From NCBI RefSeq assembly GCF_902498995.1, contig NZ_CABVLY010000001.1:124001-188000 (forward strand): a stretch of DNA of 64,000 nt, written 5' to 3'. The notes under the pieces were generated by a model. It saw only the letters and a list, made by a program, of their open reading frames with translations. It ran no database searches and had not been told where the DNA came from. Shown here piece by piece: positions 18,262 to 26,691 of this stretch. The position numbers and the translations under genes were made by a program. How positions within the stretch are numbered: the stretch's first letter is position 1; each line of letters starts with the position of its first letter. Origin of the DNA: Burkholderia anthina. Its GTDB lineage: Bacteria > Pseudomonadota > Gammaproteobacteria > Burkholderiales > Burkholderiaceae.

Positions 18262-19209
18262 TCACTTTTTCAGCAAGCGATCCAGTGCGCGGCTGACTTC
18301 GTCGGCCGTGTCCGAACCCCATTCGCGTGCCTTGTCGGCCGCGTCCGAGCCCCACTTGTGGACCTGATCGACCGCTTCCGCGCTCCAGTCGTGCGCTTTT
18401 TGCTTGGCGACAGGGATACCCGCATCCCACGCTTGCTTGATCGTCCGTCCATCGCCCCATTCCTGCATGTTTGGCCGCCTGCCAATCTTCACGAGGTCCT
18501 GGACCGGCAGACCGGCCAGCCCTCCATCCAGATAGGCGAGCGGGTGTGTGACGAAGGCGAAGGTCTTGAACGTTTCACCATTCTGGTCCACCTCCAGCTC
18601 GTATCGCTCCACCTGCATCGAAAGATTGCCATTTCCGGGCTTCGCGCTATTGAATGCGATCTGGTCTCCCTGCATGTTCTGCTGCAACCCGATCTCGATG
18701 TACCGCTGAAGCCACCACCGGGCGTTTTCCAGCCATTTCTTCCCTTTTGCCGTGAGCGTGGGATAAAGATTCTGGCCGTAGTCCGAACAATAGTAATAGC
18801 CGTAACTCACGTAGTAATCGGGCGGTTTGTGCCCGCACCCGATATGACGCATCATGAAATTGCCGTGGCGCGACCAGTCGGAATCCTTGCTTCCCAGTTC
18901 GATCAGCTTCTCCCGCCGATGCAGCAGGCGGCGAGCGACTTCCTTGTCTTTCCACGGATCCCATGACGTCGCGAACTTCTTGACGGTCTCCCATGTGCTC
19001 GACGTGCTGACTTTCTCGACCGTCTCCCAGTACTCGCCGTGCAGCGGCTGATAGTAGAACGGGCAGGTGCCGACGATGGAATCGGCGGCCGGCGGCGCGT
19101 ACTTGTCGCAGATATGGATATCCACCTTCGGCCGATCCTTGTACCCCGTCGGCGTCAGCATCCCCGAGCCGGCGCCCAGTACGTTCTTGTCCTGTTGTCC
19201 GTCAGCCAT
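18262..19209 (-). CDS. Putative type VI secretion cargo effector linked to vgrG
   Basis: A 315-residue protein of a family I do not recognise. Its ATG at 19209 overlaps the vgrG stop by 8 bases, the arrangement of VgrG-delivered cargo. It has no signal peptide or clear membrane helix. Four cysteines (34, 49, 125, 141) and a cluster RHGNFMMRHIGCGH (His115, His122, His127) suggest a metal or disulfide site; a second conserved-looking stretch is FVTHPLAYLDGGLAGLP. The C-terminus has three 11-residue repeats with tryptophan at 275, 286 and 297 (HDWSAEAVDQV, HKWGSDAADKA, REWGSDTADEV), predicted amphipathic helix. No GxSxG lipase or amidase motif was found. Base composition is visibly less GC-rich than the flanks, a sign of transfer. 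Confidence 0.65.
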   Translation of the reverse strand: MADGQQDKNVLGAGSGMLTPTGYKDRPKVDIHICDKYAPPAADSIVGTCPFYYQPLHGEYWETVEKVSTSSTWETVKKFATSWDPWKDKEVARRLLHRREKLIELGSKDSDWSRHGNFMMRHIGCGHKPPDYYVSYGYYYCSDYGQNLYPTLTAKGKKWLENARWWLQRYIEIGLQQNMQGDQIAFNSAKPGNGNLSMQVERYELEVDQNGETFKTFAFVTHPLAYLDGGLAGLPVQDLVKIGRRPNMQEWGDGRTIKQAWDAGIPVAKQKAHDWSAEAVDQVHKWGSDAADKAREWGSDTADEVSRALDRLLKK

Positions 19210-21889
19210 TCGATTTCCCCAGAAACTTGACGACGACGTCGTGCGGCACGTGGCTCTGCGTGAGCCCCGTCTCGCCTGCCGCATTGGTGACGCCTTCCGA
19301 GAGCAGCGTGCCGTTCGAGAACATCTGGTAGCGCGTGTTCGCGACCGGAATGTCCGTGCCGGCCCAGTGCGCAATGAATGCCTGATCGTAGTTGCCGCTG
19401 GAGTTCGGCAGCGTCGGCATCGTTTGCGACAGGTGCGTGGGGCCGTTGAACGCGTGTTGCGCACCCTTGATGTCGATCTTGCCGGGTGCGTGTACTTCGA
19501 TGTTGCCGTCCGCGATGCGGATGTACGCACCGCCGGACGTCAGCAGAATTTCCTTCGCGGCGGCGCCTTCGATCGACTGCGTGACCGCCACCAGCTTCAA
19601 CGCCTTCTGCGCGGTCAGTTCGATGTTGTCCGCGTGCGCCTGGATCTCGACCTTGCCCTTGCCGGCGAACAGCTTCATCCCCGCGTTCTGCGCGAACAGG
19701 CTGATCCGGTCGAGGACACTCGCGATCAGCGACTTCCCGGCCGCGACGTGCGTGCTCTGCCCGCTGACGAGGTTGACGTGCTGGTCCGCGGCGAGATGCG
19801 CGGACTGTTGCGTCGACATCCCGATGCCGGCCGGGCTGCCGAACAGCATCACGGGCTCCTTGAACGCATTGGCGCTGCCGGTTCCGCCGCCGGCGGTCCG
19901 GCCGCCCGACGCGCTGCCGCTCACGCTGTTCTGCGTCGCATCGGTGAACTGTTTCAGCGCCGCATGGCCGGTATCGAGCGATTCGGCCTGATGCTGCGTG
20001 CCGACATCCGACATGGCCTCCATCAGGCCTTCCGCGCGGACGAGCTGCTGTTGCGTTTCCTGAACGTCGAGCGGCTGGCTGGCCGGCTGCTTCGGGTGCG
20101 TCGTGACGTACAGCCCGCGGTTCGCGCGCACGGCGCCGTAGGCATCCGAGCGCAGGTCGAAACCGCTGCCGAGATAGCTGCCGCGATTGTTGCCGGTGTG
20201 ATCGATCAGGTAGCCGAGGTGCAGGTGCGCATGGGTCTGGCTGCTGTACAGATGCACGCGGTTCTGCGACGTCGCGTCGTCGAGTACCAATTGGTTGTAG
20301 CCGGCGCCCGCATATTCCTTCGACCGGTATCCGGACAGGATTCCGTTGCTATGCCATTGCGGACTCGTCGCGCCGTTGTAGACCTTGCCGACGATGATCG
20401 GACGATCGCAGTCGCCGCCGAGGAAGTCGACCAGCACTTCCTCGCCGCTGCGGTGCGGGTGAACGGCGCCATAGCCGTTGCCCGAATCGGACGCGGTGGC
20501 ACGCAGCCAGCACGACGCCGTTTCGTCGCCGTCGTTCAGGCGGTCCCAGTGGAAGCGGACCTTGACCCGGTTGAGCTCGTCCGTGTGGACCTCTTCACCC
20601 TGCGGGGCGACGACGATCGCCGATTGCAGGTGCATGGGCGGTTTCGCATGCTCGAACGGGCTGCGGAACGGCACCGTCGTGCGCTGCGCTTCGACGCGGA
20701 TCTGAAAGAAGCCCTCGCTGCCGTCGGGATGACGCACGCGCGACAGGTCCGTATCGGCTGCCTGCACGATGCCGCCGATCTCGGCTTGCAGGCTGTGCGG
20801 GAAAACGGCCGGCTCGTCGGCCACCGGCAGGTTGTTGACGATGACCCACGCCGTCTCGATCACGGCGAATTCGCGCTGCGCGACATCGTCCTTGTCGTGT
20901 TCGGGGTGATCCGCCAGCTCGAACGTGCGTCCGGCATCCATGCGCCGCACGCCGCCGACGCCATGAAAGCGCTTCGCGTGCGACTCCTGTTCCTCCATCC
21001 ACGTCTTCGACAGATGGTCGCCGCGGGACTGCTCGAGGTACGTGTACGCACCGGTGTATTCGTAGACTTCGAGCTGCTGCGGCAGGTCGCCCTGATTCGC
21101 GATCGTCGGCGTATGGGTGGCTTTCGGATTCGACGCGGTCGGCGGCTGCTTGTAGTCGAACGTGCGGGTGGCGTGCGCGACGCTTCGCAGCGTGCGCGTA
21201 CCGGAGAACTGGACGAGCGTGTCGGCCTCGTCGCCGGTACCCGCATGATGAAAGCGCACCGTTCGCGGCGCCAGTGCGGGCAACGCGTCGATGCGATCGA
21301 CGACGACGAGCCGGTGCGACTTGCCGTCCTGGTCCTGCTGCCAGAAGCCGTACAGGCCTTCGGATTCCATCAGGCGGTGGACGAAATTCCAGTCGTCCTC
21401 GTATTGCATGCAAAACGAGCGGGACGGCAGCGGCCGGGAGAGTGTGAAGGTGAAGCGCCCCTTGGCCTGCGGATGCTGGTTCAGCACGTCGGCGATGATG
21501 TCGTCCGCGGACCGGTCCTGCCAGATGCGCTGGTCGCGGCGGAACTTCAGGAAGTGCAGGAACGAAGCGAAGACGATCTGGTAGTGCGTGACACCGCTGT
21601 CCGAGCCGAGCCGGCGGGCCGAATGCACGTAGCCGTGGTGGGGCGCGTACGACAGGTCGGCCTGCTGGATCCACAGCGTCACCGGCTGTGCGATCAGCTT
21701 CTTGAGTTCGAGGTTGTCGGATACCGAAACGGCGTCGACCGTGAACTCGAAATGACGGCCGAGTCGTGACCGTCCCGCGACGCGGTGCGGCAGGAGGACG
21801 TCGGTGCCGAGCGGCGTATCCAGTTTGACTAGGCGCTCATGCTGAACCGGGCCGGCCAGCAATGCGCTTCTTAACGCTTGCGAATTCAT
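19202..21889 (-). CDS. vgrG: Type VI secretion spike protein VgrG with DUF2345 and transthyretin-like tail
   Basis: An 895-residue VgrG, the trimeric tip of the type VI injection tube. The gp27-like part covers about 1-400 (GRHFEFTVDAVS, YEDDWNFVHRLMESEGLYGFW), then the gp5 OB-fold (GEEVLVDFLGGDCDRPIIVGKVYN), a DUF2345 beta-helix region (about 620-800), and a final domain of about 70 residues (AGTDIPVANTRYQMF, LLSEGVTNAAGETGLT) that resembles the transthyretin-like effector-binding tail of other VgrGs. The ATG at 21889 was preferred over a GTG one codon earlier. No tss structural genes are nearby, so this is an orphan vgrG that must use a main type VI cluster elsewhere. It overlaps the effector candidate. 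Confidence 0.93.
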   Translation of the reverse strand: MNSQALRSALLAGPVQHERLVKLDTPLGTDVLLPHRVAGRSRLGRHFEFTVDAVSVSDNLELKKLIAQPVTLWIQQADLSYAPHHGYVHSARRLGSDSGVTHYQIVFASFLHFLKFRRDQRIWQDRSADDIIADVLNQHPQAKGRFTFTLSRPLPSRSFCMQYEDDWNFVHRLMESEGLYGFWQQDQDGKSHRLVVVDRIDALPALAPRTVRFHHAGTGDEADTLVQFSGTRTLRSVAHATRTFDYKQPPTASNPKATHTPTIANQGDLPQQLEVYEYTGAYTYLEQSRGDHLSKTWMEEQESHAKRFHGVGGVRRMDAGRTFELADHPEHDKDDVAQREFAVIETAWVIVNNLPVADEPAVFPHSLQAEIGGIVQAADTDLSRVRHPDGSEGFFQIRVEAQRTTVPFRSPFEHAKPPMHLQSAIVVAPQGEEVHTDELNRVKVRFHWDRLNDGDETASCWLRATASDSGNGYGAVHPHRSGEEVLVDFLGGDCDRPIIVGKVYNGATSPQWHSNGILSGYRSKEYAGAGYNQLVLDDATSQNRVHLYSSQTHAHLHLGYLIDHTGNNRGSYLGSGFDLRSDAYGAVRANRGLYVTTHPKQPASQPLDVQETQQQLVRAEGLMEAMSDVGTQHQAESLDTGHAALKQFTDATQNSVSGSASGGRTAGGGTGSANAFKEPVMLFGSPAGIGMSTQQSAHLAADQHVNLVSGQSTHVAAGKSLIASVLDRISLFAQNAGMKLFAGKGKVEIQAHADNIELTAQKALKLVAVTQSIEGAAAKEILLTSGGAYIRIADGNIEVHAPGKIDIKGAQHAFNGPTHLSQTMPTLPNSSGNYDQAFIAHWAGTDIPVANTRYQMFSNGTLLSEGVTNAAGETGLTQSHVPHDVVVKFLGKSNG

Positions 21890-22004
21890 CACCAGTGCTC
21901 ACTCTTTTTTGTGCTGGTCGCACGCTCTCTCGTGCGGAATCCGGTCATTGTATGAGATAACCGCGCGCTATCCCGAATTTGCGGGCCGGCGGCGTTCCGG
22001 CCGG

Positions 22005-22493
22005 TCAGCCGGCGGGGTCCTCCGCCTTCCAATCCCCCGACTTCCCGCCGCGCTTCTCCCGCACGCTCACGTCGGTGATCACCATCCCGCGGTCGACCGC
22101 CTTGCACATGTCGTACACGGTCAACAACCCGACCTGCACCGCGGTCAGCGCCTCCATCTCGACACCGGTCCGGCCGAACGTCTCGACCTGCACGACGCAG
22201 TGCACGCCGGGCAGCGCGTCGTCGAGCTCGAAGTCGACAGCCACGCGCGTCAGCGCGAGCGGGTGACACAGCGGAATGAGGTCGGCGGTGCGTTTGGCAC
22301 CCTGAATCGCGGCGATGCGCGCGACGCCGAGCACGTCGCCTTTCTTCGCCTTGCCGTCGCGGATCAGCGCGAACGTCGCGGGCAGCATCCTGATCGTGCC
22401 GCGCGCGATCGCGATGCGTCGGGTTTCCTGCTTGCCGCCGACGTCGACCATGTGCGCGTGGCCGGCGGCGTCGAAATGGGTGAGTCCTGACAT
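22005..22493 (-). CDS. moaC: Cyclic pyranopterin monophosphate synthase
   Basis: A 162-residue MoaC, which with MoaA makes cyclic pyranopterin monophosphate, the first step of molybdenum cofactor synthesis. Motifs include [16 protein letters not shown] (N-terminal region), [11 protein letters not shown] and [21 protein letters not shown], containing the active-site residues. The start at 22493 ([11 protein letters not shown]) matches the family; the longer frame from 22565 adds 24 Arg-rich residues. It is divergent from the M48 protease gene and is not accompanied by other mo genes here. Confidence 0.97.
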   Translation of the reverse strand: MSGLTHFDAAGHAHMVDVGGKQETRRIAIARGTIRMLPATFALIRDGKAKKGDVLGVARIAAIQGAKRTADLIPLCHPLALTRVAVDFELDDALPGVHCVVQVETFGRTGVEMEALTAVQVGLLTVYDMCKAVDRGMVITDVSVREKRGGKSGDWKAEDPAG

Positions 22494-22658
22494 GTCTTGC
22501 TCCGATCTCATGCGTCGCGGCCGGTCGATCCACCGCATCCGGCGCCGTGCCGCGGTCGCATGCAACGTTTCAACGGGCGCCTATCATAGCAGCGGCATGC
22601 GTGACGCCGGGGGCGCAGAACACCCGTCCGCCGCACGAAACAGTCGTGATCGCACCGT

Positions 22659-22664
22659 TACAAT
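22659..22664 (+). promoter_or_regulatory. Candidate -10 element for the M48 protease gene
   Basis: TACAAT in the moaC/M48 divergent region, 70 bases before the ATG at 22735. Because it overlaps an in-frame ATG at 22663, it argues against that earlier start. Confidence 0.4.
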
Positions 22665-22734
22665 GACCGGAATCTTCAGACCAAACGCCGTGAAGCGTGC
22701 CGGGCGCGCGGGACGGCGTCGCTTTCAACCTGCC

Positions 22735-24429
22735 ATGCGTGTCAAACCGTTGCTTGCCGTGTTGCTGTCGGCGGCGCTCGTGCTACCGCCGAGCAGCCAT
22801 GCACAGCGCGCGTCCGCGCCGCCGCTCGAGCCGGCGACCGACGCGGCGCCGTCGATTTCCACGGTGCCGTCCGGCATCGCGACCGGCGTATTCGGCACGT
22901 ACGGCGGCGCGGAAAGCCGCTTCTCGGGCGCCGGCGGCACATCGGCGCCCGCTGCGAACCTGCGTGCACCGCTGCGCGCGCTGGAGCTGCCCGATCTCGG
23001 CGACGGCTCCGGCGGCTCGCTGACGCCGCAGGCCGAGCGCCGTCTCGGCGAGCGCGTGATGCGCGAGGTGCGGCGCGACCCGGACTATCTGGACGACTGG
23101 CTGGTGCGCGACTACCTGAACGCGATGGCGGCGCGGCTCGCGGCCGCAGCCGCGGCGCGCTTCATCGGCGGCTACACGCCGGACTTCGAACTGTTCCCGG
23201 TGCGCGATCCGCAGATCAACGCATTCTCGATGCCGGGCGGCTTCATCGGGATCAACAGCGGGCTGGTGGTGACGACGCAGACGGAGTCGGAGCTCGCATC
23301 GGTGGTCGGCCACGAGATGGGGCACGTGCTGCAGCGGCACATCGCCCGGATGATCGGCGCGAACGAGAAGACCGGCTACACCGCGCTCGCGACGATGCTG
23401 CTCGGCGTGCTGGCTGGCGTGCTCGCGAGAAGCGGCGATCTCGGCAGCGCGATCGCGGTGGGCGGGCAGGCGTATGCGGTCGACAACCAGCTGCGTTTTT
23501 CGCGTTCGGCCGAGCGCGAGGCCGATCGCGTCGGCTTCCAGCTGCTCGCGGGCGCAGGCTATGACCCGTACGGCATGCCGGGCTTCTTCGAGCGGCTCGA
23601 TCGCGCGTCGATGGGCGACGCGGGGGTGCCGGCCTATGCCCGCACGCACCCGCTGACGGGCGAACGGATCGCCGACATGGAGGATCGCGCGCGCCGCGCG
23701 CCGTACCGGCAGCCGCGCCAGTCGGCCGAATACGGCTTCGTGCGGGCGCGGCTGCGGATCCTGCAGAACCGCGCGCCGACCGACATCGCGGCCGAGGCGC
23801 ACCGGATGCAGCTCGAGATCGACGAGCGCACCGCGCCGAACGTCGCGGCGAACGAGTACGGCATCGCGCTCGCGAACACGCTGCTCGGCCAGTACGACGC
23901 GGCCGACAAGGCGCTCGCATCGGCACGCAGTGCGTTCGATGCGCGCGAGCGGCGCGAGGACGATCCGGACGCGAGCTCGCCGAGCCTCGACGTGCTGGCC
24001 GCCGACATCGCCCGCGGCGCGGGCCGGACCGACGACGCGGTGCGGCTCGCGGCGCTCGCGCAGCACCGCTGGCCGGCGTCGCACGCGGCGATCGTCGCGC
24101 ATCTGCAGGCGCTGCTGGCCGCCCGCCGCTTCGCCGAAGCGCAGGCGCTCGCGCGCACGCAGGCGAAAGCGGACCCGGAGCAGCCGGACTGGTGGAACTA
24201 CCTCGCGAAGGCGAGCGACGGCAAGGGCGACGTGCTCGCGCGGCGCCGCGCGCTTGCGGAGAAACTGGCGCTCGACGGTGCGTGGCCGTCGGCGATCCGG
24301 CAGTTGAAGGAAGCGCGCGACGCGAAGGACGTGTCGTTCTACGACCAGTCGATCATCGGCGCGCGGCTGCTGGAATTCGAGGCGCGCTACAAGGAAGAGC
24401 GCGAGGACGAGAAGAACGGCCGCGGGTAG
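22735..24429 (+). CDS. Periplasmic M48 metalloprotease with TPR region (BepA/YfgC-like)
   Basis: A 564-residue exported zinc protease. Signal peptide MRVKPLLAVLLSAALVLPPSSHAQ, then a Pro/Ala-rich linker, then the M48 domain with HEMGH at residues 193-197 and the third-ligand motif SAEREADRVGF. The C-terminal half (about 330-560) has helical TPR-type repeats. The layout matches BepA (YfgC), which assists LptD assembly and degrades stalled outer-membrane proteins. I chose the ATG at 22735 because it starts the signal peptide; an in-frame ATG at 22663 lies inside a TACAAT promoter-like element. Whether it is the BepA orthologue or the related LoiP/YcaL type rests on the TPR half, which favours BepA. 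Confidence 0.87.
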   Translation: MRVKPLLAVLLSAALVLPPSSHAQRASAPPLEPATDAAPSISTVPSGIATGVFGTYGGAESRFSGAGGTSAPAANLRAPLRALELPDLGDGSGGSLTPQAERRLGERVMREVRRDPDYLDDWLVRDYLNAMAARLAAAAAARFIGGYTPDFELFPVRDPQINAFSMPGGFIGINSGLVVTTQTESELASVVGHEMGHVLQRHIARMIGANEKTGYTALATMLLGVLAGVLARSGDLGSAIAVGGQAYAVDNQLRFSRSAEREADRVGFQLLAGAGYDPYGMPGFFERLDRASMGDAGVPAYARTHPLTGERIADMEDRARRAPYRQPRQSAEYGFVRARLRILQNRAPTDIAAEAHRMQLEIDERTAPNVAANEYGIALANTLLGQYDAADKALASARSAFDARERREDDPDASSPSLDVLAADIARGAGRTDDAVRLAALAQHRWPASHAAIVAHLQALLAARRFAEAQALARTQAKADPEQPDWWNYLAKASDGKGDVLARRRALAEKLALDGAWPSAIRQLKEARDAKDVSFYDQSIIGARLLEFEARYKEEREDEKNGRG

Positions 24430-24472
24430 CGGCCGTCAAGCGGGCAGTGGCGGTGGCAGGGCGGGGCGCGCT

Positions 24473-25066
24473 TCAGCTTTCGCTGCCGCCATCGGCTGCG
24501 TCGCGCGCCCGCTGCGCGGGACTTGCGACGAAGCCGAACGCCGCAGGCACGTCGGCGCACGCGAGACTGCCGAGCGGCAGCGTGCGCCCGTCGCGCCAGC
24601 GCAGCACGGGCGGTGTCGCGTCGAAGTCCGCATGATCGGCGAACAGGCCGAGGTCATGGTCGTGCAGTGCCGCGACGCGCGGCGGCGTGCCCGCGTCGCG
24701 AAACAGCACGCCGCCTGCATCGTCGAGCCACGCGGCGTCCGGTTCGAACGGCGTACCCGTCTGGTCGGCGAGCGTGAGCTGTCCGTCGCGCTCGGCGAGG
24801 CGCACGACCCACGGCGTATAGGCGAGCTCGACGTACACGCGCTGCGGCCCGTTCTGGAAGAACCACTGGCCGTGCGCATCGCATTCGTAATTGCGTCCGA
24901 TGAACGCGTTCAGCGCCGCGTGCCGGATCGGCGAGCCGAGTTCGCCGGCGGCCTGCGCGGCGTCGTCGCGCAGCCGCCATTCGCCGCGCCGGTCGAGCAG
25001 CAACCAGCCGGTGCAGTGCGGCACGTTCGGCCATTTGGCGAGTGACTGCCTGACGATGTCATCCAT
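24473..25066 (-). CDS. Conserved protein of unknown function, coupled to a YheT hydrolase
   Basis: A 197-residue soluble protein without a signal peptide or membrane helix. It begins MDDIVRQSLAKWPNVPHCTGWLLLDRRGEWRLRD and contains repeated short strand segments around Trp and Asp residues (QWFFQNGPQRVYVELAYTPWV), suggesting an all-beta fold. I believe it belongs to a family common in Burkholderiales and found next to YheT-type hydrolases, but I cannot name a function. The start overlaps the 3' end of the upstream hydrolase gene by 8 bases, so translation is coupled. Confidence 0.75.
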   Translation of the reverse strand: MDDIVRQSLAKWPNVPHCTGWLLLDRRGEWRLRDDAAQAAGELGSPIRHAALNAFIGRNYECDAHGQWFFQNGPQRVYVELAYTPWVVRLAERDGQLTLADQTGTPFEPDAAWLDDAGGVLFRDAGTPPRVAALHDHDLGLFADHADFDATPPVLRWRDGRTLPLGSLACADVPAAFGFVASPAQRARDAADGGSES

Positions 25067-26096
25067 GGTCGACGAATTTCGAGCAATAGCCGAACACCCG
25101 CGCCGACAGCCAGTCGAGGCGGCCGGGGAACGGCCCGGTCATGAATCCCGCATGGCCGCCGTGCGCGGGCTGGTCGAGTTCGACGGCCGGCGAGACGTCG
25201 GCGGTGCTCGGCAGCGCGGATTCGGGCAGGAACGGATCGTTGCGGGCGTTGAGAATCAGCGTCGGGACGTCGATCGCGGGCAGCAGCGGGCGGGTCGTCG
25301 CCTGTGTCCAGTAATCGTCTGCATCCGCGAAGCCGTGCAGCGGCGCAGTCACGACTTCGTCGAAGTCGCGCATCGTCACGGCGCGCAGCATCGCGTCGCG
25401 ATCGAACAGCCCCGGATACTGATCGAGTTTCGTGAGCGCCTTGCGCTTGAGCGTCTTCAGGAAGCTGCGCGTATAGACCATCGCGAAGCCCTGCGACAGC
25501 GCGCGGCCGCCCGCATGCACGTCGATCGGCGTCGAGATCGCGGCGGCGGCGTGCACGATCGACGTGTCGCTGCGGTGCTCGCCGAGCCAGCGCAGCAGCA
25601 CGTTGCCGCCGAGCGACACGCCGGCCGCGACGATCGGCCCGCGATGCTGCGCGGCGAGCCGGCGCAGGATCCAGTCGACCTCGGCGCTGTCGGCGAGATG
25701 GTAGAACCGCGGCTGCCGGTTGATCTCGCCGCTGCAACTGCGAAAGTGCGGGACGACCGCATGCCAGCCCTTCGCGCGCGCGGCGGCCATCATCGCAAGC
25801 GCGTAGTGCGAGCCGGAACTGCCTTCGAGGCCGTGGAACAGCACGAACAGCGGCGCATCGGGCGGCGGTGCCGCGCTGTCGAGATGCGCGACCCAGTCGA
25901 GATCGATGAAGTCGTGGTCGGGTGTTTCCCAGCGCTCGCGCCGGTATGCGACGGCCGGGCGCCGCGCGAACAGGGCGGGCACGATGGTTTGCGCATGGCT
26001 GTTCGGCAGCCAGCGTGGTGCGCGATAGCGCAGTGAATCGTCGTCGGGGGCCGGGGCCCCGGTCAGCGGCGAGGTGGGCGGAGAAGCCGTACTCAT
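25059..26096 (-). CDS. YheT-family alpha/beta hydrolase
   Basis: A 345-residue cytoplasmic alpha/beta hydrolase of the YheT (ABHD1/3-like) group. The oxyanion region is FHGLEGSSGSHY (88-99), the nucleophile elbow is GVSLGG with Ser161, an Asp follows in LNARNDPFLP, and the His is in PAHGGHAGFM. The N-terminal RAPRWLPNSHAQTI is characteristic of this family. Relatives act as esterases on uncertain lipids. The downstream gene of unknown function overlaps its stop, forming an operon. Confidence 0.9.
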   Translation of the reverse strand: MSTASPPTSPLTGAPAPDDDSLRYRAPRWLPNSHAQTIVPALFARRPAVAYRRERWETPDHDFIDLDWVAHLDSAAPPPDAPLFVLFHGLEGSSGSHYALAMMAAARAKGWHAVVPHFRSCSGEINRQPRFYHLADSAEVDWILRRLAAQHRGPIVAAGVSLGGNVLLRWLGEHRSDTSIVHAAAAISTPIDVHAGGRALSQGFAMVYTRSFLKTLKRKALTKLDQYPGLFDRDAMLRAVTMRDFDEVVTAPLHGFADADDYWTQATTRPLLPAIDVPTLILNARNDPFLPESALPSTADVSPAVELDQPAHGGHAGFMTGPFPGRLDWLSARVFGYCSKFVDHG

Positions 26097-26129
26097 GATC
26101 GCCCCGCTAATGCGTTGCTTCGTTCTTCG

Positions 26130-26576
26130 TCAGTGCAGCGGACCCTGCCCGTGACGGATCTTCGCGGCGAATTGTCCGGCCGCTTGTTCGGGAATCGGGC
26201 TCGCGTGGATGTGCGCGATGCGCCACTCGCCGCGTTCGTGGATCATCACGTACGTGGCGAAAACCATGTCGGGGTCGGCCGTCAGGTCGGCCTGCTGATG
26301 CGCTTCGGCGATCGTGTAGACGACGGTGCCGAGGCTGTCGTACACGCGGATGTCGAGCGGTTCGATCGTCACCGGACGCGTCGCGAGCCGGTTGGCCAGC
26401 CCGCTGCGGATCTGGTCGAGGCCGTGCAGATGCTCGCCGTCGGCCCAGACGCAACTGGCGAAATCCTCGTCGATCCACAACCCCAGCAGCGCGTCGAGAT
26501 TGGCATCGGCGACGGCCTGGTAGTAGGCGTTCAGCGTATCGGCAGCGGCTTCGAAGAGGCGGGCAAAACGTGGCAT
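26130..26576 (-). CDS. NTF2-like (SnoaL/DUF4440-type) protein
   Basis: A 148-residue protein with the cone-shaped NTF2-like fold pattern: N-terminal helix LFEAAADTLNAYYQAVADANLDALLGLW, strand-rich middle with VYDSLGTVVYTIAEAH, and a closing strand ATYVMIHERGEWRIAHIHASPIP. These proteins are ligand-binding or small hydrolase/isomerase domains with no fixed function. It sits between waaF and the YheT gene on the same strand, about 30 bases before the latter, and may be in the same transcript. Confidence 0.85.
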   Translation of the reverse strand: MPRFARLFEAAADTLNAYYQAVADANLDALLGLWIDEDFASCVWADGEHLHGLDQIRSGLANRLATRPVTIEPLDIRVYDSLGTVVYTIAEAHQQADLTADPDMVFATYVMIHERGEWRIAHIHASPIPEQAAGQFAAKIRHGQGPLH

Positions 26577-26691
26577 CGGGGTTATCTCTCGCGCGCGTCG
26601 CGCGCCGTATTCAGCACGGCGGCCCGCGTGAGGCCGCCGTACACCGGTGAATCGGATTGCCCGGCGCGTCGTGCGACGCTGCCGGCCAGGG

